In this document: positions 35,029 through 47,715 of the stretch, in pieces
How the letters are laid out: each line of letters begins with the position of its first letter
Position numbering within the stretch: the first letter of the stretch is position 1
Assembly: GCF_021018895.1 (NCBI RefSeq)
Contig: NC_079386.1
Coordinates: 8,196,835-8,260,834, forward strand
Source: Seriola aureovittata
Lineage: Eukaryota > Chordata > Actinopteri > Carangiformes > Carangidae
Direction of reading: 5' to 3'
DNA length: 64,000 nt
Notes under the pieces: generated by a model
The model's input: the letters and a program-made list of their open reading frames with translations, nothing else
What the model was told of the DNA's origin: nothing
Databases searched by the model: none
Program-made: the position numbers and the translations under genes

Positions 35029-36164
35029 GCACTCCGCCATGCTCCGGCTTGACAGCGGCACATTCAAGGCAGTGTCAGGCTGAAATTATACTGTCTGTGA
35101 AGCTCAGTAACGAGGCAAGGGATACAGACGTGCCGAAGAACAAGCACACCCCGGAGCTGTGAGAGTCAACCTTCGCCTTTGAAGAGTGATGAGGAGTAGT
35201 GGGAAGAATCAAGTGGATGAAATGAAAAGGAGTGTTTGTTTTTATGCAGCAGTTTATGGAGTCTTTTTCATCTGATATTTGAAGATTGCAGGTTTAATAC
35301 AAAGTGTGTGCAGTCTTTTAATTTACGAGTGCAATTTCCCTTTAGTGGTGACACTGATGAAATCAAAAGATGGCGATGTGATTTTGATATTGTGTCGCAC
35401 AAACCCAGCTCTCATTTGAAAGGCAAAGACACTGAAAGCAGGTGTACTAAGCATGTGTGCGCGTGTGTGTGTGTGTGTGCTTGTGACACACACAGTCTTC
35501 CATGCACCAGTTCTGTTAACTATGTAAATGACAGGGTGACATCATAGTGAGCGAAAGGTCAAAATACTCCACTGAGCCTCCAGCTTCACATCACTGACAG
35601 CTGACACAGAGACGGCAGGAGGACAGTTTTGTCAGTGTGGTGGCTGCACGATGCCGACTGTCACTCTCAGCAGTGGCACTGTTGCTCGTGCAACTGGGAT
35701 ATGTTGTCAGAGGTCATGTTCATAATTCAAACTACTGTTCCCCCTCGAATTCAGTCTGATTAAAGACAGTTAGGAACATCCAAATGATGATGATATCAGT
35801 ATAATATATAGTAAATGTGCAAAAAGGGAAACAAAACAAATCTGTGAAGGATCTGGAAGAAAAAGAAACATGTGGAATATAGGACTTCTCTCTTTCTCAA
35901 GAGTAGCAGTATCATCCCAAGGAGGTGTTGTTGTATCTGGCTTTTCCTTATCTGGCAGTGAATGTGCTGTTGAGTCATTCCCTTCTACGCTGACTCAAAT
36001 CATGTGCTACATACTGCAGTCAAACCTTAATGGAAGATTCCTACCCAACCCTCTGCCCATGACGAGCCATCTCCCCAGCCAAACTGCAACTGCGACTGAC
36101 ACAACTCGTGACACGGCCCAAGAGGGAGCCAAATGCAGCCACGGAGAGGGAGATAGGGGCAGGG

Positions 36165-36184
36165 GGAGAGAGAGAGAGAGAGAG
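36165..36184. repeat. (GA)n microsatellite
   Basis: About ten GA units after a G-rich stretch. Confidence 0.8.
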
Positions 36185-38978
36185 CGTGGAGAAGAGAGTG
36201 GAGAGGACAGTGGATGCCATGTCTCTAAATCAGTGGCGTATTTCTGCCGCCATGGAAACGTACCTTGTGACACAGCACCTGCCCCCCCGCATAAGCTGCC
36301 CCAGCCGTGACCTGCGGCATTCCACGTCAAGCCCCGAAGCAGCGGGGGGAACAAGTTAGATTAGATGACGACGGAGAGAGACAGGAACATGAGAGAGATT
36401 ACGCACCCTGGGATGAGGCTAGAGTTACAGTCAGCTGAATAGGGGTTAGGGGGTTTGTGATGGTGGTGAGCATGGGAAAGTGAGCGACACTTGGACTTCC
36501 ACTAGAGATAAAGTATTATGTGTGAGGGAAATGGGGGACACTTGAGTCTAAAGTTTCCATGGATGAATCAGTCAGCTGTTGTAAAGGAGATGTTAATGTT
36601 CAACACTAAAATCTGCACAGTGTTAAAACTGTTACCAGGGCTGCTACGTCAGGGGAATCAATTTTGTCGCTTGAGTTTCCCTATTCTTATTTTCTTTGTT
36701 AACTCCATTTCACATCTTAACAGTCTCGACCATTTTTATAACAAACAGTCAACACGCCTTAACAACCGGACAGCTTTAACACCTCCTTTTCTCTTTCTTT
36801 CCCTCTTATATCCCAATTTCCACTCTTATTTGTCCTAAGACTATTGTCTTGTCTCTCTGTGTGTGTACCTCACTGACTGACTCAAGCCGCAGTGATCGGT
36901 TGATTAGCGTCACATGACCAGTGCAATAAAGGCTTGAAAAGCTGTGCTGGTTAGAATAGAAGAGCTCTGTCGAAATGTAATAGTTATCAAGAATTTATAG
37001 GTTATAGGTCAGGATCCAGATAGGACAGCGTCTGGACCGCGGTCCGCTTATTAGTGACCTCTGCCCTAGATGTTTGAACATAACTTTGCAGGTGCTTACC
37101 AGTTCCAACATACCAACTTGAGTTGTTCTGCAGGCACAGCAAACTTTTTAAATAGTCTAAGCCACTAATTTCATGTTCATACTAGTTATTTAATGTCTTT
37201 CTGCATTTACACTTGGCAATGCAGTCAGCTCAACACTCATGAATTGGTAAATGGAGATCTGTGATGTATGTGCCCCCACCCAGAACCTCCTCTTGAAACA
37301 GATTGTCCAGGCTTCCTTTTCCACAGAGCGGATGGAGTTTCAGTCCCATGACTGAGCTGCCAGTGTGGAATTGGAAAGGCGGCTAACACTGGTTGAGTCT
37401 CTGCCAACTGCCACCCCCTTTCTTGCTCTCACATTTGCCTTTATGGGGGGGGGGTATCAGTTCCTGCTCTGCTCTACATGTAGGCGTGCAACATTAGACC
37501 TCCCCTCCCCTCCTCCTCTCTCACACACACACACATGCATGCATGAACACACACACACACAGGCACACGTCACCCCTGTCTGCTTTGTAATGATATGTCC
37601 TACTCTGCCCCTGCAAAGCGAGACCATGAATGGGCTGGAAAAGTGGGGCCCCACAGAAGTGTGTTCGCCATATGACGTATTCAGCACAGAGGAAACTTGA
37701 ATGGGACAGTGGCATGGAGAGGCTAAGTAAAAGAAAGAATATCTTAGCTGAAATTTCAGCTTTCTTGAATGCAGCTGAGCTGCACTGGGAGCATTTAAAT
37801 TTATTCAACCAAGAAATATTCTCGTCCTTTTAATTATTCAGCATAACTCTACTAAACCTTCTGTGTCTTCCAGACAGTGCTGTAATTGATTGCAACTTTC
37901 AAACACTCATAAGTTAGTGTCAGACCAATGCTCAATGGGAAAGAAAGCCAACATGCTCAATCAGTGCGTCCCTGGGATTGACATTGAGATGTGGTGCACT
38001 CCATTGTTTTTGACAGAGCGTTCCCTCGTAGCTGCACAAGTCAACGTAGCTGGAGCTGGAGAAGCTTCAGTGTTAGCGTTGGGGATCTGCCCTTGCCCTT
38101 GGTGGACGTGTGTTTAAGACAGGCGGGCAGCTGTTGGCGCCGGCTGGAAGAGCTGCTTTAGAGGCAGGGGTCCATCCCGTAAATGGAGCCGTGCGGTTCT
38201 GATGGATCAGCACATCAGTTCCCCTCCTGCAGGGTCAAACAAATGGAGGGTAGCGCAGAAACTGTATCACTCATGATGAAGGGAGCAGGGGAGGGAGAGG
38301 TAGACTCGGATGAGGAGACAAATCTTTTTTTTTTTTTTCTGTCTTTCTTTTTAGAAGACATGAGTCATTCACAGAATTTCAGAAAAAGGTGATCTTCAGA
38401 ATAACATTTGGTCACCATAAATCATATTATGAGGGGTCAAAGATGAAAACTGTAAATACAATGAAAAGATCAAAACCCTCAGCTGGTACAGTTGTGGAAA
38501 AATGCTGTAATCCTCATTTACTTAAACATTCAGTCAGTACTGCACCGCTAAACTTTTCACTGACACTACTGAACCCGTAAATTCAGTTGTCAATCATTGC
38601 TTTTATTAGAACAGTAAATCATTGGCACCAGTGAACTTTGCATCCTGTAACTAAACACTGGATGTACAGTATGAGCTGTAAAGTCGTATAGCACAGCAAG
38701 TTTTTTTTGTGTGTGTGCTCCTTAAATATTATTTGACTGTTGTTAAATATTATCCAGCATTTTTTAAGTTCGGTAAACCTTCATCCATGGAGGTGGAGTA
38801 ACACAGAATATAACACGTGAAAAGCATAAATGTATATACCCAAACTAAACTAGTAATATGCATTATTTGAGAAAATTAGAAGACCATCAGGGACAGCGGC
38901 TCAGTATACGTATCATACACATACTGAGCTGCACACATAGATCACACTCTAGTTACAGGCTGCAGTCATTACGAGATA

Positions 38979-38999
38979 TGAGCCTGCATCCCTCAACTC
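38979..38999 (+). repeat. Exact 21-bp dispersed repeat, copy 2
   Basis: Identical to 35008-35028, 3.97 kb downstream on the same strand. Confidence 0.8.
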
Positions 39000-40012
39000 A
39001 TACACACCAGAGTATGGCCTCTGTATATCTGCTTACCTTGCTCCTAATTTTATGATGTCCCTCCCCATCAGTAAACCAGTGTCAATCATCTGCATGGTTG
39101 AAACATTACTTCATTAAACATTGAGATACATCAAAACATTTGGGGAAAAAACACTGCATATATTACCTTCCCCTTTTATTTTTATTTTTTATGTTGGTAG
39201 AAAACTGCAAAAATAAACTAATATTCTTAATGCAAGAGAATGTGATGATATTGACCAGCACTGTTAATAGTAACTGACACATGAATCATTTTTCCTTCTT
39301 TGTTCTTTCCAGTCAGTCAAAACCCACAGATGCTCACTGAGACTCAGCAATTTACTGGCGTGTATTTTAATTGACTTATCAGTATGAAAGTAAACAAAAC
39401 CCTGTGTCAAGCCGAAAAGGCTAGAAAAAAAAAAAAATTCTCACCTTTGAGATGAAATCATGTTTTAATTTCTCAAGTCACAATCCATCACTTTTAGAGA
39501 GCCGGTATTATTTTAATGTGGTGGTTCAGAAGGTGCTGCTTCATCTATCCCTCCATTTCTCCATCCCTGTATTCTAACCAGCCAGTAATTCATGTTTCAT
39601 CATAGGGCCCCTGTCTATATAAATCAAGAGCCCCATCTATGAAACATATCTTTTTGATAAAGCTGCCTCTTCATCAAGGTCTTTTGACGCTCCGTTACTA
39701 ACCATATTGATTTCGTCTCAGATTATTTTCGGCCACATGGGTGTTTGTTTTTTTCCCTCCTTTTTTTTTTTTTTAAGCAGGGCAGAAATGGATCTATGGT
39801 AATCATATTCCATCTATGACACTGCGCTCAGTCCATTACTATACACTATCCTTGCTTAACCCAGAGAACCCTCCCCCCTCCTCCCTCTCTCTCCAGTCGT
39901 ACCTTAATTGTGCTGTTAGGGAAGCAGAATCTAATTCCGAAAAAAGCATCTACACGCTAACCCTCCCTACTATCTCTCTTTCCATTCTCCAGCCTCCCAG
40001 CTCACTCTCGGA

Positions 40013-40015
<3 letters not shown>

Positions 40016-40071
<56 letters not shown>
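40016..40071. repeat. (AC)28 microsatellite
   Basis: Uninterrupted AC array of 56 nt that creates a histidine/threonine frame which is not a gene. Confidence 0.95.
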
Positions 40072-40074
<3 letters not shown>

Positions 40075-43000
40075 TTGGTTGACGGCAACTCCTAGAAAGC
40101 AAACAGGCCTTTGGCTGGAGGAGCCAGATAGGAGCTGGTTGGCTCCCACCAATCCTTTATCTGAGCCAGCGCTGCACATCAATAACACAAACACCACCGC
40201 CGCCGCACTATTCCTCTTCCCTCTCCTCCCTCCATCCTCTGTCACCAAACACCCTCCCCTCCCCTCCTCCTTCTCTTCCTTTCCCTCCAGCTTGTACTCC
40301 TCCACTTTTAATCTTTCAAAACAAAACGGCAAAGCCCCCTAAGAGAAACTGCATCAAGCTGAGAAAGTGATAAAGCAGTCATTTTATATATATATTTGTG
40401 AGAGGTGGGGTTGGGCTGGTGGAATTATTTCCACATTTCAATGTGCTTCTTTTTTTTTTTTTTGGTAACGTCCTGGGCTTATGCTAATAACCTGTTGATC
40501 TGTGCTTCTGCTTTGTTTGGCTTCTGTCACCTCCAACTCCACTGCACAGAGCTGGGCATAAACAAGCGGCCGGAACATCAGTCACACAAATACTTTTTAA
40601 ATGCCATCGTGTTACTCAGGCGAGCGCTTTTGTTGTATGGTGTGTGATTCTCGCTTTGATTGCACTTTTTTTTGTGTCCAGTACTGCCTTTTATGATGAT
40701 GAAGAGAGCAGCCTTTTTTTTTTTTTCATCCTTCATAATGGAAGAGTGATAACAGCACGTATTCGCCCTGAAATCCTCAGGATGCAGCTCTAATTGCATT
40801 CAGGTTATTTGATCTCTGTACCCGAGTATCCAGTAAAACTCTTGTTACATGCAAGATAGCAACAATGTGAGGATTTTGCATGTAATCACACACAGACACA
40901 CAGATGAATCCCCGTTTGCCTTTGTGTGTTTCTTTATCTTCAACTCATTGTGCTCCTGTAAAAACTGGCATCTTGCTGACCTTCACCCACCAACCTCCCG
41001 CCACCCTAAATTTCCCAGTACACATTTGTATTCTTTTTTAAAGGCACCGTTAAAGTGTTATTTAGTGTGCCTGTGTGTGTTCACGTAGCTTTGGGGTGTT
41101 TGCCTTAGGGGGGATAAACACTGCAAGACTTCCTGCAGACTCCCTACACTTAGAAAAAGTCGTGTCTCAGCCAAATGTGCAGCAATACTCCCAGAAAAGC
41201 CTCTGAGCAAAAATGTGGATTTCCCTTTAAAATTGTGCTGCAAAAAAATGGAGCGTAAAGGAAATATCTGTGCACTTTATACATGACCTTAAAACCAGGC
41301 AACATGCCACTTAAGGGAACAAGGTCTCGCTGTAACTCTACTGAATCAATACGCAAAATGGCACACTAATCAACATTCCATTATTGCTATTTGCATATTT
41401 GATCCAGGATTTGTTCAATGGATTATACATATTACCTGCATGATGTTTAATTGCCTTTTTAATAGACTCTGTGATTAAACAAGGAAGTTAGGGTAGGCTG
41501 GTGGAAGACGAAGACGAAATGAGGGGGGAAAAAAAACAAGTGCAGAAAAATCTTATTAGAACAAGTTTCTTGCGTCCTCCGGAAAAGCGTCTGAAGGTGC
41601 TGGAATTAAATAAAGCAGAGATCCGTCTGGTGATAGAGGCAGCCGTGGCTGTTCAAAATTCATTCATTTGCCTGGTATTTGTTTAAGGAGATTGAAGAGG
41701 AGGCTGCTTGTTTCCGTCACCGCAGAGTTTTATATCTTATCATGTTTTGACAGATGAGGGGCGTGAGGCAGTAGAATGCACACACGTGGAGAATTGTTGC
41801 ATTGTGGGTGTGCAGGTGAACGAAAGTTTGTCTTAAATTCAAACACATCCGAGGATTTTGCATGACATGGGGTGAAACAACATGGTTGTAGGGAGGTTTA
41901 CCTGGAAATACACACACAGCAGAAATGCATGTTGTCATGCAAGTGTGCTTTAGTGGCTGTCGACGCTGCTTATCGGTCACAGCGAAGGAACAAGAGGGAG
42001 ACTGGAAGCTAACACCTACACCACCATCCAAGCATTAAGACCGAAACCCAGCACAGGATAGCTAAGCACTGACAATGGACTCTCTTACAACACAAACAAT
42101 GGACTCCCTAATCTTCAGCAGTGTTAGCGCCAAGCTGTCGGTAGCCCAAGTGAACCACTAGCGAGCTCGAGAGTCAGCTGAATGTTGTCGAGAAGCCCAG
42201 AGTGCATTTGAGGCAACGTATGTATATCTGATTGTATAGTCTTGATATGTTATGTATTCACTGGTATCAGGGCAAATGAGTTCAAAGTACATTCTAGGTC
42301 AAGGCCAGTGTGCGTGTTGATGTCTTAGTCTAAAGGCCAAAGGCCAAAGATACACATGTGCACATAGTCATATACTGCACATAGATGCACACATTAGAAC
42401 ACATAGCACATTGTGATTACATGATTGCACTTTGCGATTTCTTATGTGGCATTTCCTAACAAGAGAAAGTAAAAAAAAAGAAAAGTCTCCATGAGGTCAC
42501 CCTCTCCTACAGTTAGCGGCCAGTCACCTGCTCTCATTAATAAGGAAATTAATGTTGCATTCCGTTTCAATTAACCTTCCCCCGGCTACAGGAGCAAGAC
42601 TGGGAGGGAGGCCCAGGCACCCGCCGAGGTCAAGGTAATTGAATCAGAGGTAAAATGATGACAAGGCCAAGGAGTTGTTGCTATGGCGTTTGGGGCGACT
42701 GTTAACCCGCCATTAGGGTGGAGGTTGAGACTGCTGTGTGTCACGTTGTGTTGTTGCATCTCAGAGATGTGACAGTCATCATCAGTGGGATCAGACTTCG
42801 TGACTGTCAGGTGGCAAATTAGGCAGTTGTCAGGCCGGACTGACATAGTGCATGAAATGTTTAGTGTCATGAGTGACAGAAAGAGCTTGGGACTGACTGA
42901 ATGGTGAAAACATGAGCTCTGGCCAACACAAATCTGGCTTTTATACATCTGGTATTTGTAAATCACATAAATAGAGGGAATGCTACCAAATTAGGAATCA

Positions 43001-44136
43001 GGGTTTATTTTTATGGGAGAAGGAGTAAGTCTAGAAATAGGGGTTTGCTAAGAAGCCAAGTGTCCTAGGGATTACATCCAGTGCCCACGTTCGGTGCTGG
43101 TGTAGGAGGTGGTGTGCGCTCTGTAACCATCCTTTAACAGTATTTTATTTGCCATAACAATATTATTTCCCTTATTTTGTCATATCATGCAAGCATGCTT
43201 GCAAGAGGAATGATCATGGCAAATGATTGGATGGGGAAAAAACAAAACAAACAAATGAAAAAAGAAATTGGCATTGCACATAATCCAGGGTTTTTGCAGA
43301 AAATACTGGTGTTTTGATAAACATAATTACATCCAGATTATGTTTTTCTGTTTATTTATTTTTTTAATTTAATCAACTGAGCAAGAACACATTTACACTG
43401 AGTGTATCTGCAAAATGCCCACTCAAGGTGTTTCTCCTGCATTATCCTTTCCCGGTGGAAAAGTCTACGACCTGAAGCACGAGACGAAACGTGTTGGCTT
43501 TTTCAATATTTTACCAGATTACAAAAATCTTTCCCTCATCTCAAGCGTTTTGCTTGTTTAAATCATCCATGTGGAACACAAGGTGCAAACCTCAGCCTGC
43601 GGTGTCAAAGTCTCCTGCTTTATACGCCTCCACCCTGAACTCCTCGCAGGGAAATTAGTTGCATCTTAACTTATTTTGTTGGACATTAGGTTGCTTTATA
43701 TTATGTCACGATACTGACAGTGACAGAAATGATTAATAACCTTTTAGTTTTAGTACAAATAGTGCATTGGCACTGCTGGTCTTATTTTGCATAACAAATA
43801 TTTGTGTAATTTTCACAGGAATATTTTATCATTTTTAAGGCCTTAGTTTTTGTATAACCATCAAATTTTTCCTCCTTTATCCACCTCTCTCTTTCCCTTC
43901 CTCTCCTCCGCTGTGTCTCCAATGTTGGTTGTGTACTCCTCGAATGCACTGCTGAGCATTGGCCAACAGTAAAACACACCTGGGTGTGTCCAGCCATCTG
44001 ATGAATGACCCTGCGGCTGGCGGTCGGATCGATACGGAGAGTGTGTGTTCGTGCGCGCACACGCCTCAACTTGTTGGGGGTGTGAGACGGGCAGGCGCAT
44101 TCTGCTGAGCTGGAAATCCCATTAAATCCCTGCTGC

Positions 44137-44154
44137 CACACGCGCGCGCGCATA
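44137..44154. repeat. Alternating CA/CG tract
   Basis: Eighteen bases of strict pyrimidine-purine alternation with a (CG)5 core, followed by GAGAGA and CA repeats to about 44188. This composition favours Z-DNA. Confidence 0.8.
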
Positions 44155-44603
44155 GAGAGAGAGAGACACACACACACAAACACACACATAAGCACATACT
44201 TACCTTAACACACTACAACCTCCGCTAACACACATTAGTAAACACACCCACTAGCTATCTACGTCTTTACTGACACACACCAGCCCACACAGAGCACGTT
44301 TCACAACTGTGTACTTACACACAACAGAGGCTCTGCCTTTGTTGTAAGAGGCCAGCTATAACTCACTGCTCTCCTGTACTGTACCAAGTAGAGCGATGCA
44401 AAGCTGCCGCTCTCCTCTCACTCCCTTAACATAAGCAGGCAGTACCCTCAGATCTTCTTCTTTTTTTTTTGTCAGGGAAATGTCAAAATGCCTGTAACGG
44501 CGGAACTCAAGCAACACAATATGTTTGTTGGTATGTGTTGTGATATGGATACTATGACTCATGTCTCTGCAGGCGCCCAGCAGGTCTTTTTGGCAACATG
44601 TAG

Positions 44604-44606
<3 letters not shown>

Positions 44607-44635
<29 letters not shown>
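44607..44635. repeat. (TG)14 microsatellite
   Basis: Uninterrupted TG array. Confidence 0.9.
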
Positions 44636-45580
44636 CTGTACGTCTGTGTGTGTTGTGTAAGCAGCCACCTTGCCGCCCTTATGCCTGTGTTGAGAGTGTG
44701 CAGCATTGGCATTCGAAATAATCTCTTTCTATCTGTCTCTGTGTGCTTATCCCCCCCCCACACACACACACTTGATCCCTTCTTTCCGTCCTTGTCTCTC
44801 TTTCTGCCTAACACCTTCAATCCACCGCTTTCCCTCCATCCTTCTTTTGTGTACCACCGCCTTTTGTCGATCTCAATTCATCTGTCATCTCTCCCTTCTT
44901 TCATCCCTCTCTCCATCCAGGGGCCCCTAGCGTGACATTCTATCTCTGACACATCATGCATGTCCTGCTCCGATGATGCCAGCGCTCTGACAGATCAGCC
45001 ACAATGTTTGTCATCTGGCTAGAGGAGGGAGAGAAAGAAGGGGGGGGGGCTAGACGGGAGATGATCACCCACTCCCCCCATCGCCTACAACTGGCCAGTC
45101 GAACCACACACAGACGTGTTGTTTTCCAAACTATCAGAGATGGCCTTTAGTTGTGACAGGGGCAGATTTGAATATCATACAGGTTTTGTCTTCGGTGCTT
45201 GGTCTGCTAATAGGCATTCCATCATATACCCAATGTAAGATTAGCGTGTGTATATTTCACAGGAATGGTTGACTAATAGTGAAACACGACATCTATGGGG
45301 AGTTTGGGTGGGAAAGAGGTTATAGCACACAAGACGAAACACATTTAAACTTGGATAATGCGTCCATATACTTAGCTTTTTTTTTTTTTTCTTTTTTCTT
45401 TTATTGTTTATTGCTGCCTCATTTTCTGTGGAAACCACCCTTGTCACCATAAGCCCGAACACACAGCGAGCCCAAATGAAAATGCTTCATACTAACTGTT
45501 CACCACAGCACTACAGGTCTCTAAAAATATAAATGATGCGTCCCAGCCGCCGACATCTCTTTGACATATAAACTGTTTGC

Positions 45581-46150
45581 ACAACAAAAGACTGATACCC
45601 CACAGCACAAAGTCATTGTTGGATGGACCAAACAACAAACTGGCAATTTTGCCAAGTTACTGGTGGTAGCATAATCACAAAAATGGAATTAGCAAATTTC
45701 ACAGCAATCTGCCTAATAGATAATGAGAAATTGTGCAAAATTGACCTTTTTGTCTGAGGGCAATGGTGTGCTTGAGAGAGGTTCCGCCTTTCCTTTTTTT
45801 TTTTTTTTTTTTTTAAACATCTTACTTGTTTTGTGTTGAAAATTTGAAGTGATGATGGCATAAATAAATGGTCAGAAGGTCACCAGCCACATAGCTATTA
45901 ATCTTCATTTATTTAGTTTTAGTTTATTGTGAGTATCTGTAGTAGATTTGAAAATGAAAATCCGCTCATTAAGACATTATGCCCCAGCGTGTTCCCAAGT
46001 GTTGGTGAAGTGGAATTTTTTGGGCTCATCATGGCATTAGACAAAATGTCAGGGGTCAACAAAATTTCAAAATGGGACCGTGAATATCCACACTGAATTT
46101 CATGGCAGTCTCATCTGTAATTATCCAAATCCAGTCATTAGCCCCTGCTC
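45581..46150 (+). mobile_element. Decayed dispersed repeat of unclassified fish family
   Basis: The part 46035-46115 carries TGTCAGGGGTCAACAAA and, 47 bp further on, AATTTCATGGCA. The reverse complement of 57114-57171 carries the same two blocks in the same order 46 bp apart, so both are copies of one family. I recall the family as widespread in fish. 45640-45760 (TTTCACAGCAATCTGCCTAATAG) may be a further part of it. A T21 tract lies inside at 45794-45814. No coding capacity; element class unknown. Confidence 0.5.
45794..45814. repeat. Poly(T) tract, 21 nt
   Basis: Uninterrupted T run. Confidence 0.88.
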
Positions 46151-47647
46151 CTAACTGTGGCCAAAATGAATGGCTACATACTGCAGCAGGAGGACAGTTG
46201 AATATACAGTATTTCTAATGTCACTGTTTTGAGAGGAAAGCCTAAAGAACAAAATGAATCATGTTAACTCCATCTATCCAATTTAAAAGGATGAACCCTG
46301 TCTAATGTGATTACTGGGGCGGTTTGATCACATCACTATCTCCGGTCAGTCCTCAAAAATACTGCGGTGTGATGTGTCTGTCGCAGTGTTTGTCCTGTCT
46401 CTGATTCCTCCCGCTGTTCGTCCATGTTGAGCTGTATACCGTTTCCTGCATGGAACCCACAGAGGAGCTTAATCAATTACTGTATGCACGTGTGTTTCCC
46501 GTACCGCTGCACATATGAATAGACAGCGTAGTACATGTATGTGGACAGGCAATGATGCACAATGCATATGTGGGATGCCAGGGCTTATCTGTCTCGTCAC
46601 TGGCCCCAGCGTGGCCGACCGGCTCAGCCCCATCTCTGACCTCTTCATCTGCCGCTGGGTCACACTAGCACTTTAATGCCCGTTAGTCAAAGCAGTCCGA
46701 CCAGTCATGTCACGCAAAGATGAGGGGAATTAAGACCTCTCCTTACCCCATCCACCTCCCCTCCCTGAGCCACCTAGCCTTGCACAATCCCCTGCAGTAT
46801 TCCCAGGACAGTTACCCACAACAGCTAACCCAGATCTGGTTATACCAGCTATGTTACTGCTAATACACTCTACTTGTGAAGCCTAGCATATAGTCTATCC
46901 TTCCATGCTCCGCTCCTCACTTGCTCTCTTACTCTTGCCTGTGGCTATCTAGTGTTGTATAACTTAAATTAGCTTGGTGGAGCTCCCGCTGTAAAAGCAG
47001 AAACACTAATAGTCTACATTTCCAGGAATAAGATCAAGCCATGCCAGGTTTGGATATCGCCAGGATTGCCTACCACTCTATACTATAAGTTATGTGGCCT
47101 AGTTATGTTAAGTAGTTTTGGGGTCTTATGTATTTTACTTCTGAATATTTGTGCTACCAGGATTTATGTTACCAATTTTTGATTTGTTTGTAATGACAGA
47201 AAACTCAACCCTGAGAATAAAGATTTCTGGAGACTCCGTTGCTTTGAGCTGTAGATCCACGTAAAACAGATAAAATGTTCATCACACGTTAAGTGGTAAT
47301 TGAGTTTTTATTTATTGCCCTGAAGGTGCATTTGACATTTTGCACAAACCTGGTCTGAAATATTGCCTACCACATACAGCACCTTACATAATATTTAATG
47401 TTTCTGTGGCCTTTGTAATATGTTGCACGACAGCGTTACATTTCAGAGAGACACAGTCGTAGCTTGTCATCATGTAGTGTGCATATTGACACACATGCAA
47501 ATTTACCGCCTCAGTCTCTGCCCCCACCATCCTCTTTAAAACTACACAGTGCGTAACTTAAATTGCTTCAGCCTTGTGCAAAAGCAGATCCAAATCCATT
47601 GTTTTTGTTAAACACTGCACTTTGACCGTGTCCTGAAGTGACTGCTA

Positions 47648-47696
<49 letters not shown>

Positions 47697-47715
47697 CCTC
47701 CCCCCCTCTCCCCTT
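47648..47715 (+). repeat. Polypyrimidine tract: (TC)22 plus C/T-rich tail
   Basis: All 68 bases are C or T. (TC)22 at 47651-47694 is followed by C5, C7 and further C/T runs. It is a mirror-symmetric pyrimidine array of the kind able to form triplex DNA. Confidence 0.9.

Larger units (their letters stand above)
34001..39700. other. Non-coding sequence, no gene
   Basis: A-rich stretch at 34050-34090, CA-rich stretches at 34530-34860, a short GT array at 35463-35479, GA array at 36165-36184 and CA-rich stretch at 37520-37570. Frames at 34003-34487 overlap on both strands and show no domain. 37020-37050 contains CTGGACCGCGGTCCGC, a local palindrome-like GC motif inside otherwise plain sequence. 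The segment 38700-39480 is AT-rich and featureless. Confidence 0.55.
39701..45580. other. Non-coding sequence with CA/GT arrays and CNE-like patch
   Basis: T-rich run at 39757-39774, (AC)n at 40016-40071, T run at 40449-40463, alternating CG/CA at 44137-44154, GT array at 44607-44635, and T run at 45377-45390. The stretch 42530-42720 (AAATTAATGTTGCATT, TCAAGGTAATTGAATCAGAGG-like) is free of repeats and looks constrained. 43188-43203 is a 16-bp perfect palindrome. No coding frame is convincing. Confidence 0.55.

Noticed and set aside
43188..43203. 16-bp perfect palindrome TGCAAGCATGCTTGCA containing a p53-like half-site
   Set aside because: About one palindrome of this length is expected by chance in 64 kb, and only one half-site is present.
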